A stretch of DNA of 5,268 bases, taken from Thermoleophilaceae bacterium (GTDB lineage: Bacteria > Actinomycetota > Thermoleophilia > Solirubrobacterales > Thermoleophilaceae). Positions 1-5,268 of this stretch are shown here, one piece after another (the stretch's first letter is position 1; each line of letters starts with the position of its first letter). A model generated the notes under the pieces. That model worked only from the letters and a program-made list of their open reading frames with translations. It ran no database searches and was not told where the DNA came from. A program made the position numbers and the translations under genes. The DNA is taken from contig JACCUC010000282.1 in assembly GCA_013812065.1 (NCBI GenBank), forward strand, positions 1 to 5,268, read 5' to 3'.

Positions 1-966
1 CACGTCGACCATCGGCACGGCGAGCGCTCGCCCGCCGACCTCGCGGAGACCGGCGGTAGCGACCCCGCCCCCGAGCGTGACCGACACGTCGCACGAGGTC
101 CCGCCCATGTCGAGGCAGACCGCGTCGGGGGCACCGGCCTGACCGGCGCGGTAGGCGGCCCCGACGGCGCCGCCCGCGGGCCCCGAGAGCACCGTCCACG
201 AGCCGTGGCGAGCGGCGGTGCCGGCGTCGACCACGCCGCCGCCCGAGAGCATCACCTCCGGAGCCGGGAGCCCAGCCTCACGCGCGCGGTCGAGGAGCCG
301 GCCGAGGTAGCGCCGCGTCGGGGGGGAGAGGGCGGCGTCGACGACCGTGGTGGCACAGCGCTCGTACTCGCGGAAGACCCCGGCGGTCTCGTGCGAAGTC
401 GAGACGTGCACCTGCTCGGCGACCTCGGCCACGACCTGCGCGCACCGCCGCTCGTGCTCAGGATGGCGAAAGCCCCACAGCAGGCAGATCGCCGCGGCCT
501 CGAGCGGGCCGTGGCCGTACTCTTCGGCGAGGTCGCTCAGGCGCGCGCGGAGCTGGTCCTCGTCGAGCTCGCGCAGCACCCCCTCGGGCCCCGTTCGCTC
601 CGCCACCGCTACCCGCAGCTCCGCCGGCACGAGCGGCGGGGGATGCCCGGCGCACAGGCGGTAGAGCTCGGCGCGAGCCTGGCGTCCGAGCTCCTCGAGG
701 TCGGTGAACCCCTCGGTGGCGAGCAGGGCGGTGCGCGCGACCTTCTGCTCGAGCAGAGCGTTCGTCCCGACGGTCATGCCGTGCACGAAGCGCTCGACCA
801 CGCGGGCGTGCGCCCCGGCCTGCTCGAGCACCGCCTCGACCGCGGCGATCGCGCCGCACGACTGGTCGTCGGGAGTGGTCGGCGCCTTGGCGGTGACGAG
901 CTCGCCCTCACCGGTCAGGAGGGCGGCGTCGGTGAAGGTACCGCCGACGTCGACGCCCAGGAGCAT
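1..966 (-). CDS. HyuA-type hydantoinase/5-oxoprolinase family ATPase subunit, N-terminal part (3' end cut by window edge)
   Basis: The reverse strand is open from an ATG at 966 to the window edge, giving 322 residues without a stop. The N-terminus reads GVDVGGTFTD (residues 4-13), the phosphate-binding signature of this ASKHA-fold family. HGMTVGTNALLEQ (62-74), GRQARAELY (94-102), LSGPAGG (260-266) and LDMGGTSCDVS (285-295) follow in family order, so residues 1 to about 180 are the Hydant_A_N domain and the rest begins the Hydantoinase_A domain. Known members use ATP to open cyclic amides such as hydantoins, N-methylhydantoin or 5-oxoproline, or act as subunits of acetone/acetophenone carboxylases, usually with a HyuB partner. 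Full proteins are about 650-700 residues, so about half is present. The substrate cannot be told from this half. No strong Shine-Dalgarno sequence precedes the ATG, but it sits exactly where family members begin. The protein should be cytoplasmic. It is transcribed divergently from the GGDEF gene. Confidence 0.93.
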   Translation of the reverse strand, partial: MLLGVDVGGTFTDAALLTGEGELVTAKAPTTPDDQSCGAIAAVEAVLEQAGAHARVVERFVHGMTVGTNALLEQKVARTALLATEGFTDLEELGRQARAELYRLCAGHPPPLVPAELRVAVAERTGPEGVLRELDEDQLRARLSDLAEEYGHGPLEAAAICLLWGFRHPEHERRCAQVVAEVAEQVHVSTSHETAGVFREYERCATTVVDAALSPPTRRYLGRLLDRAREAGLPAPEVMLSGGGVVDAGTAARHGSWTVLSGPAGGAVGAAYRAGQAGAPDAVCLDMGGTSCDVSVTLGGGVATAGLREVGGRALAVPMVDV

Positions 967-993
967 GGTGGGAACCTATCCAGGTGCCGACCT

Positions 994-1005
994 CGGACCG
1001 GTCCG
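994..1005. repeat. 12-bp perfect palindrome (CGGACCGGTCCG)
   Basis: The 12 bases are identical to their reverse complement. The site lies 27 bp upstream of the hyuA-like start codon and about 108 bp upstream of the GGDEF start. Position and symmetry fit a binding site for a dimeric regulator of the hyuA-like gene, but no regulator is encoded nearby, and GC-rich DNA yields such palindromes by chance fairly often. The site is certain as a sequence; its function is unproven. Confidence 0.4.
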
Positions 1006-1072
1006 CCTCACAAACTCTATGACGATTCGTCGCAGTCCCCGAAGGATTAGCCGCGGAGCAGGGCCCAGTCCC

Positions 1073-1089
1073 GGTTCGGAACCCGAACC
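1073..1089. repeat. 7-bp inverted repeat with 3-nt spacer upstream of the GGDEF gene
   Basis: GGTTCGG and CCGAACC flank the spacer AAC, making a perfect 17-bp dyad that ends 24 bp before the GGDEF ATG. It could be an operator overlapping the promoter or, if transcribed, a hairpin in the 5' leader just ahead of the weak ribosome binding site. A tRNA T-arm-like GGTTCG motif is present, but there is no tRNA around it. The dyad is seen directly; its role is inferred. Confidence 0.45.
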
Positions 1090-1113
1090 ACGTAAGCCAC
1101 CGGAAACACCGTC

Positions 1114-2013
1114 ATGACCACGCCGAAGCTTCAGGATCCCGCTCTCACAGAAGTGCTTGCCGCGCTCCAGGGGCGCCTTGGGCTCGAGCGGTGGATCGCC
1201 ACCCGCTGCGAGGGCGAGGAGCTACTCGTGGTCGCCAGCCATGGAGAGGGCCTCGATATCGACGCCGGCGCCCGCATGCCGTGGGCCGACACCGTCTGCG
1301 CCCGTATGGCCTCGCGGGACGGACCTCGGGCCGCCCCCGACCTCATCGGGGTCCCTGCCTTTGCCGACGCTCCGATGGCCGTGCAGCTCGCCCTTCGAGC
1401 GTACCTCGGCGTGCCGATCTGGAGCGGCGACCGCGTGCTCGGCGCACTCGCCGGGCTCGACCGTGAGCCCCAGGGCGGCGGCCTGGTCGACGCCGTGCCG
1501 TTCGTGGAGCTCTGCGCCGGTCTCATCGGCCGTCTGTGGGACGCCGAGCGCGACGCCCGCACCGATCCCCTGACCGGGCTATGGAACCGCCGCGCCTGGG
1601 AGGAGACCGTCACGAGCGAGGAGGAGCGCTCCCGGCGCTTCGGTCACCCCGCCGCCGTCCTCGGCATCGACCTCGACGACTTCAAGGCGATCAATGACCG
1701 CTACGGCCACGCGGCCGGGGACGAGCGCCTGCGTCGCGCGGCCGCGGCGATCGCCGGGGGCGTTCGCGAGCACGACAGCGTCAGCCGCTGGGGCGGCGAC
1801 GAGTTCTGCGTGCTCGCCGTGGAGTGCGACGAGCTCGCGGCGCGGCGTCTCTGCGGGCGAATCCGCGAGGCGCTCGCCGCGGCTGGGATCCCCGCCTCGC
1901 TCGGGCTTGCCCTGCGTGGCCCCCAGGGCCTCCGCGAGGCCGTCAACCGGGCGCTGGCACGGACCGCCGACGAGAAGGGCAGCCCTACGGAGTGGGTGGG
2001 TGATCACCTTTGA
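1114..2013 (+). CDS. GAF-GGDEF diguanylate cyclase
   Basis: This 299-residue cytoplasmic protein is predicted to make cyclic di-GMP from two GTP. Residues about 15-145 form a GAF sensory domain of the kind common in bacterial diguanylate cyclases, with PWADTVC (56-62), APDLIGVPAFADAP (74-87) and AYLGVPI (96-102). The GGDEF domain runs from about 149. It opens with DPLTGLWNRR (151-160), has the metal-binding IDLDDFK (185-191) and carries an intact active-site GGDEF at 227-231. An inhibitory-site RxxD (R218, D221) lies the standard five residues before GGDEF, so product feedback inhibition is likely. The C-terminal end is shorter and more diverged than usual: the typical D-x-A-x-Y-x-A-K stretch is poorly kept near 278-288. 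There is no signal peptide, membrane helix or EAL domain. The ATG at 1114 has only a weak GGAA (1102-1105) before it, 8 nt away. The next gene begins 6 bp after the stop, suggesting one transcript. Confidence 0.93.
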   Translation: MTTPKLQDPALTEVLAALQGRLGLERWIATRCEGEELLVVASHGEGLDIDAGARMPWADTVCARMASRDGPRAAPDLIGVPAFADAPMAVQLALRAYLGVPIWSGDRVLGALAGLDREPQGGGLVDAVPFVELCAGLIGRLWDAERDARTDPLTGLWNRRAWEETVTSEEERSRRFGHPAAVLGIDLDDFKAINDRYGHAAGDERLRRAAAAIAGGVREHDSVSRWGGDEFCVLAVECDELAARRLCGRIREALAAAGIPASLGLALRGPQGLREAVNRALARTADEKGSPTEWVGDHL

Positions 2014-2019
2014 CCCGGA

Positions 2020-3729
2020 TTGGGCACAATGGGCACCGACCCGTCGACGGACCGAGCGAGAGAGGCAGAGCACCCAGAGGTGGCGAGCAGCCCAGGTCAG
2101 GGAGGATTGGGCCCCGAGGCCGTGTGGCCGCGGCGCATGGGGCTTGGAGGCGCCGCCACCTCGCTATCGCGCGATCCGCGACGGGCCTCTCGCTCGCTGT
2201 CGCTCCTGCGCGACGACCGCTTGGCGGCGCGCGTCTCGAAGGGCGACCAAGCCGCCTTCGCCGAGCTTTACCGGCGCCACCATCAGCGGCTGTTTCGTTA
2301 CTGCCTGGCGATCCTGCACGAGGCCGAGGACGCCGCCGACGCGCTCCAGACGACGATGGCCAAGGCGCTGTCCGCGCTCGAGGCCGGCGAGACCGTCAGG
2401 GGCGTGCGCCCGTGGCTGTTTCGCATCGCCCACAACACGTCGATCGACACCGTTCGCGGGCGCCGGCCCAAGGTCGACCTCGACGACCTCGCCGAGACGG
2501 AGTCCTCGAGCCTGACCGCGCCGAGCGCCGCGAGCGTGGCCGAGGATCGCGCCGAGCTGGTCCAAGCGGTGGCCGATATCCAGGACCTGCCGGACCGCCA
2601 GGCCGGGGCCCTCGTCATGCGCGAGCTGTCCGGGCTCTCTTATCCGGATATCGCCGCGGCGTTCGGCACCTCGAGCGGGAACGCCCGCCAGCTCGTGCAC
2701 GGGGCCCGCTCGGCGCTCCACGCGGCGCGCCGCGGCCGCGACATGGACTGCGAGGTGGTTCGCCTGGCCCTCGGTGAGGCCGACGGCAAGACTCCCCGCG
2801 ACAGCCGCGTGCGCGCCCACCTCGCGACCTGCGAGGACTGTCGCGCTTTTCAGAGATCGATCAGGACCCGGCGCTCGGCGCTCGCCGTCGTCGCGCCCCC
2901 GCTCGCCCCCTGGGCCGCCGGCGAGATCTTCGGCCGCCTGTTCGAGCGGGGGTCGAGCTCGGGAGCCGGTCTGGCCGCAGGTGGCGGCACCGCCGTCGGC
3001 GGGCTCGCGAAGCTCGCCGGGGCGTCGGCGGCGGCGAAGCTCGCGGCGGGTGTCGCAGCGGTCGGGACGGGGCTGGTGGCTGGAGGCTTTGTGGCGGCAG
3101 AATCGGGCTTGCTCGGCGGTGGAGCCTCAAGCGGAGGCCGCGAGCCCCCCGGATTCCTGAGTCCGGACGCCCGCGGGCTCAGGCCGCTGCCCAAGCCGGC
3201 GCCGGCCGACGAGCGTGCCCGTGCCGATAGACGGAGGACTCCCTCGAGCGAGCCGGGTCCCGCCGCGAGCGCCGCGCCGCCCACCACGCCCCGGGTGGAC
3301 CCGGCCGCGCTCGTGCAGCGCGGTCCCGTCTCCCGCGTTGAGCCGACGGTCTCGGACGGCGGGGCGGATCGAGGGGCCGCCGCGCCCGACGAGCCTCAGC
3401 TCGAGGTCGGGACCGTGCGCCTCCCCGATCTGTCCGTCTCGAACAGATCCGTAAAGAAGGTCCTCGACGACCTACCGGTGGGCCGGGTCAGTCACCTACG
3501 CGTCGACCCGAAAATCGACGTTGATCCGCATATCCGCGTCGACGATGACCGCTTGGTGATCGATCCGCCGGATATCCGTCCGATCGAGCCACCGGAGATC
3601 CCGGCGGTCGACCCGCCGCAGATCCCTCGGATCGACGGCCTGCCGGCGGTCGGCGCACGCGCCGCGGACTCGGGCGGCGCCGACTCTGGCCGCGAGAGCT
3701 CCGGGGACGGGGCGACGTCCGGCTCCTGA
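2020..3729 (+). CDS. ECF-type RNA polymerase sigma factor fused to zinc-binding anti-sigma-like, transmembrane and repeat-rich outer domains
   Basis: The longest reading is 569 residues, against about 180-200 for a plain ECF sigma factor. Region 2 covers residues about 65-148, with PWLFRIAHNTSIDTVRGRR (131-149) as the -10-recognition part. Region 4 covers about 176-237, including LPDRQAGALVMRELSGLSY (190-208) and its helix-turn-helix. A zinc-binding anti-sigma (ZAS) style motif follows: C244, then H267-x3-C271-x2-C274. An Ala/Gly/Val-rich segment at about 341-360 is the best membrane helix. Residues 361-569 would then lie outside the cytoplasm; they are Pro/Asp/Arg-rich with short V-D-P and I-D-P-P repeats (495-537) and a Gly/Ser tail. 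ECF groups with C-terminal zinc-finger and membrane extensions are known, and there the tail is thought to control the sigma domain. A membrane-held sigma factor released or activated by an outside signal is my inference. The start is uncertain: ATGs at 2020, 2029 and 2137 are in frame, none with a good Shine-Dalgarno sequence. Codons before about 2185 are less GC-biased, so 2137 is plausible. Confidence 0.9.
   Translation: MGTMGTDPSTDRAREAEHPEVASSPGQGGLGPEAVWPRRMGLGGAATSLSRDPRRASRSLSLLRDDRLAARVSKGDQAAFAELYRRHHQRLFRYCLAILHEAEDAADALQTTMAKALSALEAGETVRGVRPWLFRIAHNTSIDTVRGRRPKVDLDDLAETESSSLTAPSAASVAEDRAELVQAVADIQDLPDRQAGALVMRELSGLSYPDIAAAFGTSSGNARQLVHGARSALHAARRGRDMDCEVVRLALGEADGKTPRDSRVRAHLATCEDCRAFQRSIRTRRSALAVVAPPLAPWAAGEIFGRLFERGSSSGAGLAAGGGTAVGGLAKLAGASAAAKLAAGVAAVGTGLVAGGFVAAESGLLGGGASSGGREPPGFLSPDARGLRPLPKPAPADERARADRRRTPSSEPGPAASAAPPTTPRVDPAALVQRGPVSRVEPTVSDGGADRGAAAPDEPQLEVGTVRLPDLSVSNRSVKKVLDDLPVGRVSHLRVDPKIDVDPHIRVDDDRLVIDPPDIRPIEPPEIPAVDPPQIPRIDGLPAVGARAADSGGADSGRESSGDGATSGS
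3502..3642 (+). repeat. Short tandem peptide repeats in the C-terminal outer domain of the sigma-factor fusion
   Basis: From residue 495 the protein shows a six-residue pattern (VDPKID, VDPHIR, VDDDRL) that passes into an eight-residue pattern (IDPPDIRP, IEPPEIPA, VDPPQIPR, then a decayed IDGLPAVG). The alternating hydrophobic and Asp/Pro positions suggest an extended, stalk-like or beta-rich segment. The 24-nt units are only loosely alike at DNA level, so the pattern appears to be held at protein level and not by recent duplication. Confidence 0.65.
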
Positions 3730-3731
3730 TC

Positions 3732-3746
3732 GCGCGGGTCCCGCGC
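3732..3746. terminator. GC hairpin between convergent genes, possible shared terminator
   Basis: GCGCGG (3732-3737) and CCGCGC (3741-3746) form a perfect 6-bp stem with a GTC loop. The hairpin starts 2 bp after the sigma-fusion stop and ends 8 bp before the stop of the opposing gene, so it could serve both transcripts. No T-tract follows on either strand, so it is not a classic intrinsic terminator. High-GC actinobacteria often have such tractless hairpins at gene ends. Confidence 0.4.
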
Positions 3747-3754
3747 CGGGAGCC

Positions 3755-4180
3755 CTACGCCGCCGCGAAGACCTCGAAGTCGTCGTCGAGGTGCTGGTGT
3801 GAGGGGCAGTAGAGGCTGCCTGGCACCGGCGTACGCTGGCATGCCCCGCCCTTGCGCGTCGTCGCGTGGCAACACAGCGGCGTCCCGTCGCAGCTCATGC
3901 CCTGCTGGGCGTAACTGTCGACCAGGCTCGCGGCGAGCGTCATGTGGCGCTCGATGACCTGGTGCACGCGCATCTGCCGCGAGAGCGGAAACAGCACGCG
4001 CACGTCGTTGAACAGCGTCCGCGTGGGATAGGCGAAGTAGTGGCGGTCGCTGGCGAGTCGAGTTACGGAGGCCTCGCAGGCTCGAAGCAGCCGTTGCCGG
4101 CTTGCGACGGTCGAGCCGCGCCGGTCGGGGGCGACGTCGTCGCAGAGCTCCCGGTACATCGAGCGGCTGATCTGGTACAA
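3755..4180 (-). CDS. Small protein of unknown function with C-terminal Cys/His zinc-finger-like cluster
   Basis: I do not recognise a named family for this 141-residue protein. Codon use is strongly GC-biased at third positions, which supports a real gene. Residues 1-95 look mainly helical, with many Arg, Tyr and Phe and no membrane segment or signal peptide. Residues 97-128 hold a cysteine-rich module: C97, C103/C104, A-T-T-R-K-G, C114, Q-R-T-P, Y-C125-P-S-H128. This resembles the short C-x-A-x-T-x-x-G-x-x-C-x-R-x-P ... C-x-x-H modules seen in some phage and bacterial small proteins and probably binds zinc. An acidic, Phe-containing tail (residues 132-138) ends in Ala. The start is a TTG at 4180, chosen because AGGAAGGAG lies 6 nt upstream; an ATG at 4159 is in frame but lacks such a site. 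It lies 149 bp downstream of nadB on the same strand and converges on the sigma-fusion gene. A nucleic-acid- or protein-binding role is possible but unproven. Confidence 0.8.
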   Translation of the reverse strand: MYQISRSMYRELCDDVAPDRRGSTVASRQRLLRACEASVTRLASDRHYFAYPTRTLFNDVRVLFPLSRQMRVHQVIERHMTLAASLVDSYAQQGMSCDGTPLCCHATTRKGGACQRTPVPGSLYCPSHQHLDDDFEVFAAA

Positions 4181-4186
4181 GCGGCT

Positions 4187-4195
4187 CTCCTTCCT
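4187..4195 (-). promoter_or_regulatory. Strong Shine-Dalgarno sequence for the TTG-started small gene
   Basis: Read on the minus strand the site is AGGAAGGAG, followed by 6 nt and the TTG at 4180. It is the best ribosome binding site in the window. It decides the start as TTG and not the ATG seven codons later. Confidence 0.75.
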
Positions 4196-4228
4196 CGCGA
4201 CGCTCGCTTTACTCTCGGCGATTGTGCC

Positions 4229-4277
4229 AAGCGGTTGTGAAGCCTCTTCGGTGGCTCGCGTTAAGCGGTGTTAAGCG
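4229..4277. repeat. TTAAGCG direct repeats upstream of the small zinc-finger-like gene
   Basis: TTAAGCG occurs at 4261-4267 and 4271-4277. The enclosing 10-mers (4258-4267 and 4268-4277) match at 9 of 10 bases, a spacing of one helical turn. A related element, AAGCGG-TTGTGAAGC (4229-4243), resembles AAGCGG-TGTTAAGC (4263-4276) 34 bp away. The repeats lie about 50-100 bp upstream of the TTG start of the minus-strand gene, where a regulator would bind. I see no clear -35/-10 pair next to them. The repeats are seen directly; an operator role is inferred. Confidence 0.45.
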
Positions 4278-4279
4278 CG

Positions 4280-4322
4280 CGAGCAGGGATTTCGCCGGCG
4301 GGACGGCGTCAGCCGGTGCTCG
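4280..4322 (-). terminator. Weak stem-loop structure just after nadB, possible terminator
   Basis: CGAGCA (4280-4285) pairs with TGCTCG (4317-4322), enclosing a second hairpin of CGCCG (4293-4297) and CGGCG (4304-4308) with a 6-nt loop. It begins 8 bp beyond the nadB stop in the direction of nadB transcription. There is no T-tract, and the outer stem is only 6 bp over a long loop, so this is a tentative call. Confidence 0.25.
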
Positions 4323-4329
4323 GCCGGGC

Positions 4330-5268
4330 TCAGTCCCAGGCCTCCGATACCGGCGGCTGGCCGGGCCGCACGACGAAGTGGCGGCCGTCGAGGACGGGGT
4401 CGGCTGACGGGCGATCGGTCCGGCGGTGGGCGCCGCGGCTCTCAGCCCGGGCGAGCGCCGCGGCGGCGATCGCCCTGGCGAGCGGATAGGAGTCCTGGGC
4501 CAGGAGCTTGAGGCCGTCCTCGGTGCGCTCGAGGCCGGCGTGACGCCACAGCGCGCGCCGGGTGGCCGCCGGCGGCGGCTCCAACATCGCGATGGAGTCA
4601 CGATCGCCCGATGCCGCCGCCGTGGGCGGCGGCTCGTACAGCGCCGCGGCGGCCGCGCGCCGACCGAACACGAGGCACTCGGCGAGTGAGTTCGAGGCGA
4701 GCCGGTTGGCGCCGTGAAGCCCCGTGCAGGCACACTCACCCACGGCGAAGAGGCCCGGTACGGCCGCGCGCCCCTCGAGATCGGTGGCCACTCCCCCCAT
4801 CGTGTAGTGGGCAGCCGGCGCGACGGGGACCGGCTCGCGCCGAGGGTCGAGGCCCGACTCGCCGAGGGCGGCGGTCACGTTGGGAAAGCGCTCCAGGTCG
4901 ATCGAGCGCATGTCGAGTCGCACCTGCGCCTGCGCGCGGGCCTGCAACTCGGCCTGGATGGCGAGCGCCACCTCGTCGCGCGGAGCGAGCTCGTCGACGA
5001 AGCGCTCGCCGGCGTCGTTGACGAGCAGGGCGCCCTCCCCGCGCAGGGCCTCGGTGAGCAGGAACCCGTCACGACCGTCACCGCAGGCGAGCGCGGTGGG
5101 ATGGAACTGGACGAGCTCAAGGTCGGCGAGCGCGGCGCCCACCGCGGCCGCGAGGCCGAGGCCGGCGCCGACCGCGCCGGGTGGATTCGTGGTGCGCTCC
5201 CACAGGGCTGCCGCCCCGCCGGTGGCGAGGACGACGCCGCGGGCACGGACCTCGACCGCCGCGCGCCG
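4330..5268 (-). CDS. nadB: L-aspartate oxidase, C-terminal part (5' end cut by window edge)
   Basis: The minus strand is open from the right edge to a TGA at 4330, giving 312 residues; full NadB is about 500-540. This FAD enzyme oxidises L-aspartate to iminoaspartate, which NadA condenses with dihydroxyacetone phosphate to make quinolinate for de novo NAD synthesis in the cytoplasm. Motifs in order from the first visible residue are VVLATGGAAALW (12-23), FHPTAL (55-60), TEALRGEG (72-79), ELAPRD (93-98) with the catalytic-site arginine, HYTMGGV (154-160) with the substrate-binding histidine, and GLHGANRLASNSL (183-195) of the C-terminal FAD-binding segment. A helical C-terminal domain follows. 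Succinate dehydrogenase and fumarate reductase flavoproteins are homologous, but the ELAPRD and GLHGANRLASNSL pattern favours NadB. The FAD-binding N-terminus lies outside the window. An internal GTG at 5142 is not the start, since conserved sequence continues upstream of it. No nadC follows directly; a small unknown gene does, after 149 bp. Confidence 0.93.
   Translation of the reverse strand, partial: RRAAVEVRARGVVLATGGAAALWERTTNPPGAVGAGLGLAAAVGAALADLELVQFHPTALACGDGRDGFLLTEALRGEGALLVNDAGERFVDELAPRDEVALAIQAELQARAQAQVRLDMRSIDLERFPNVTAALGESGLDPRREPVPVAPAAHYTMGGVATDLEGRAAVPGLFAVGECACTGLHGANRLASNSLAECLVFGRRAAAAALYEPPPTAAASGDRDSIAMLEPPPAATRRALWRHAGLERTEDGLKLLAQDSYPLARAIAAAALARAESRGAHRRTDRPSADPVLDGRHFVVRPGQPPVSEAWD

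Larger units (their letters stand above)
967..1113. other. Divergent intergenic region between the hyuA-like and GGDEF genes
   Basis: These 147 bp separate two divergent starts and must hold the promoters for both sides. I see no convincing -35/-10 pair on either strand. The region does contain two perfect inverted repeats, listed separately. It is less GC-biased than the flanking genes around 1008-1050, as expected for a promoter region. Confidence 0.6.
4181..4329. other. Intergenic region between nadB and the small downstream gene
   Basis: This 149-bp gap lies between two minus-strand genes. It holds the Shine-Dalgarno site, the TTAAGCG repeats and a weak hairpin, each listed separately. 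The gap is too long for translational coupling and includes AT-richer patches near 4207-4245 and 4261-4275, so the small gene probably has its own promoter. No tRNA or other RNA gene is evident. Confidence 0.55.

Noticed and set aside
205..1050. Long plus-strand open frame of 281 codons
   Set aside because: It lies antisense to the hyuA-like gene, whose reverse-strand protein carries all expected family motifs. The plus-strand product shows no recognisable domain and is a GC-rich shadow.
1071..1095. GGTTCG-containing dyad as part of a tRNA gene
   Set aside because: No acceptor, D-arm or anticodon stem can be built around it, and it lies in a short promoter region.
2010..2030. TTGACC and CACAAT hexamers suggesting a promoter before the sigma gene
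   Set aside because: The two hexamers are only 9 bp apart, far short of the roughly 17 bp needed, so they are not a sigma-70 type promoter pair.
1694..2777. Overlapping plus-strand open frames of 273 and 255 codons across the GGDEF/sigma junction
   Set aside because: They are out of frame with both well-supported genes and give Arg/Pro/Ala-rich products with no motifs, typical of shadow frames in high-GC DNA.
2164..2820. Minus-strand open frame of 218 codons opposite the sigma domains
   Set aside because: The opposite strand encodes conserved sigma regions 2 and 4 and the ZAS-like motif; the antisense product has no recognisable features.
4209..4739. Minus-strand frame of 176 codons and plus-strand frames inside the nadB region
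   Set aside because: They are out of frame with nadB, which has conserved catalytic and FAD-binding motifs through this stretch; the alternatives are Arg/Pro/Ser-rich shadows.
5140..5142. GTG as the start of the minus-strand NadB frame
   Set aside because: The same frame stays open to the window edge and encodes conserved sequence including VVLATGG, so this is an internal valine and the gene is cut by the edge.

Overview
The window is GC-rich throughout, with strongly G/C-biased third codon positions, and looks like chromosomal DNA from a high-GC bacterium. An actinobacterium is the best guess; a deep-branching class such as Thermoleophilia is possible because an ECF sigma factor here carries a membrane anti-sigma-like tail. 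That placement is inference from gene style, not a database match. I see no mobile element, CRISPR array, tRNA or rRNA.

Layout: (1) Positions 1-966, minus strand, hold the N-terminal half of a HyuA-type hydantoinase/oxoprolinase, cut by the left edge. (2) Positions 967-1113 are a divergent intergenic region with two perfect inverted repeats. (3) Positions 1114-3729, plus strand, hold a GAF-GGDEF diguanylate cyclase followed 6 bp later by a large ECF sigma factor. The sigma factor is fused to a zinc-binding anti-sigma-like motif, one predicted membrane helix and a long Pro/Asp-rich outer domain with short repeats. (4) Positions 3755-4180, minus strand, convergent, hold a small protein of unknown function with a C-terminal Cys/His cluster and a TTG start backed by a strong Shine-Dalgarno sequence. 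(5) Positions 4181-4329 are intergenic and carry TTAAGCG direct repeats and a weak hairpin. (6) Positions 4330-5268, minus strand, hold the C-terminal part of NadB (L-aspartate oxidase), cut by the right edge.

The two end genes are metabolic: cyclic amide or oxoproline-type hydrolysis, and the first step of de novo NAD synthesis. The middle pair is a probable signalling unit: a cytoplasmic c-di-GMP synthase with a sensory GAF domain beside a sigma factor that appears tethered to the membrane. The most unusual item is this sigma/anti-sigma/membrane/repeat fusion and its tight coupling to the diguanylate cyclase. Its class (ECF sigma with C-terminal extension) is known, but this exact architecture and pairing deserve a check.
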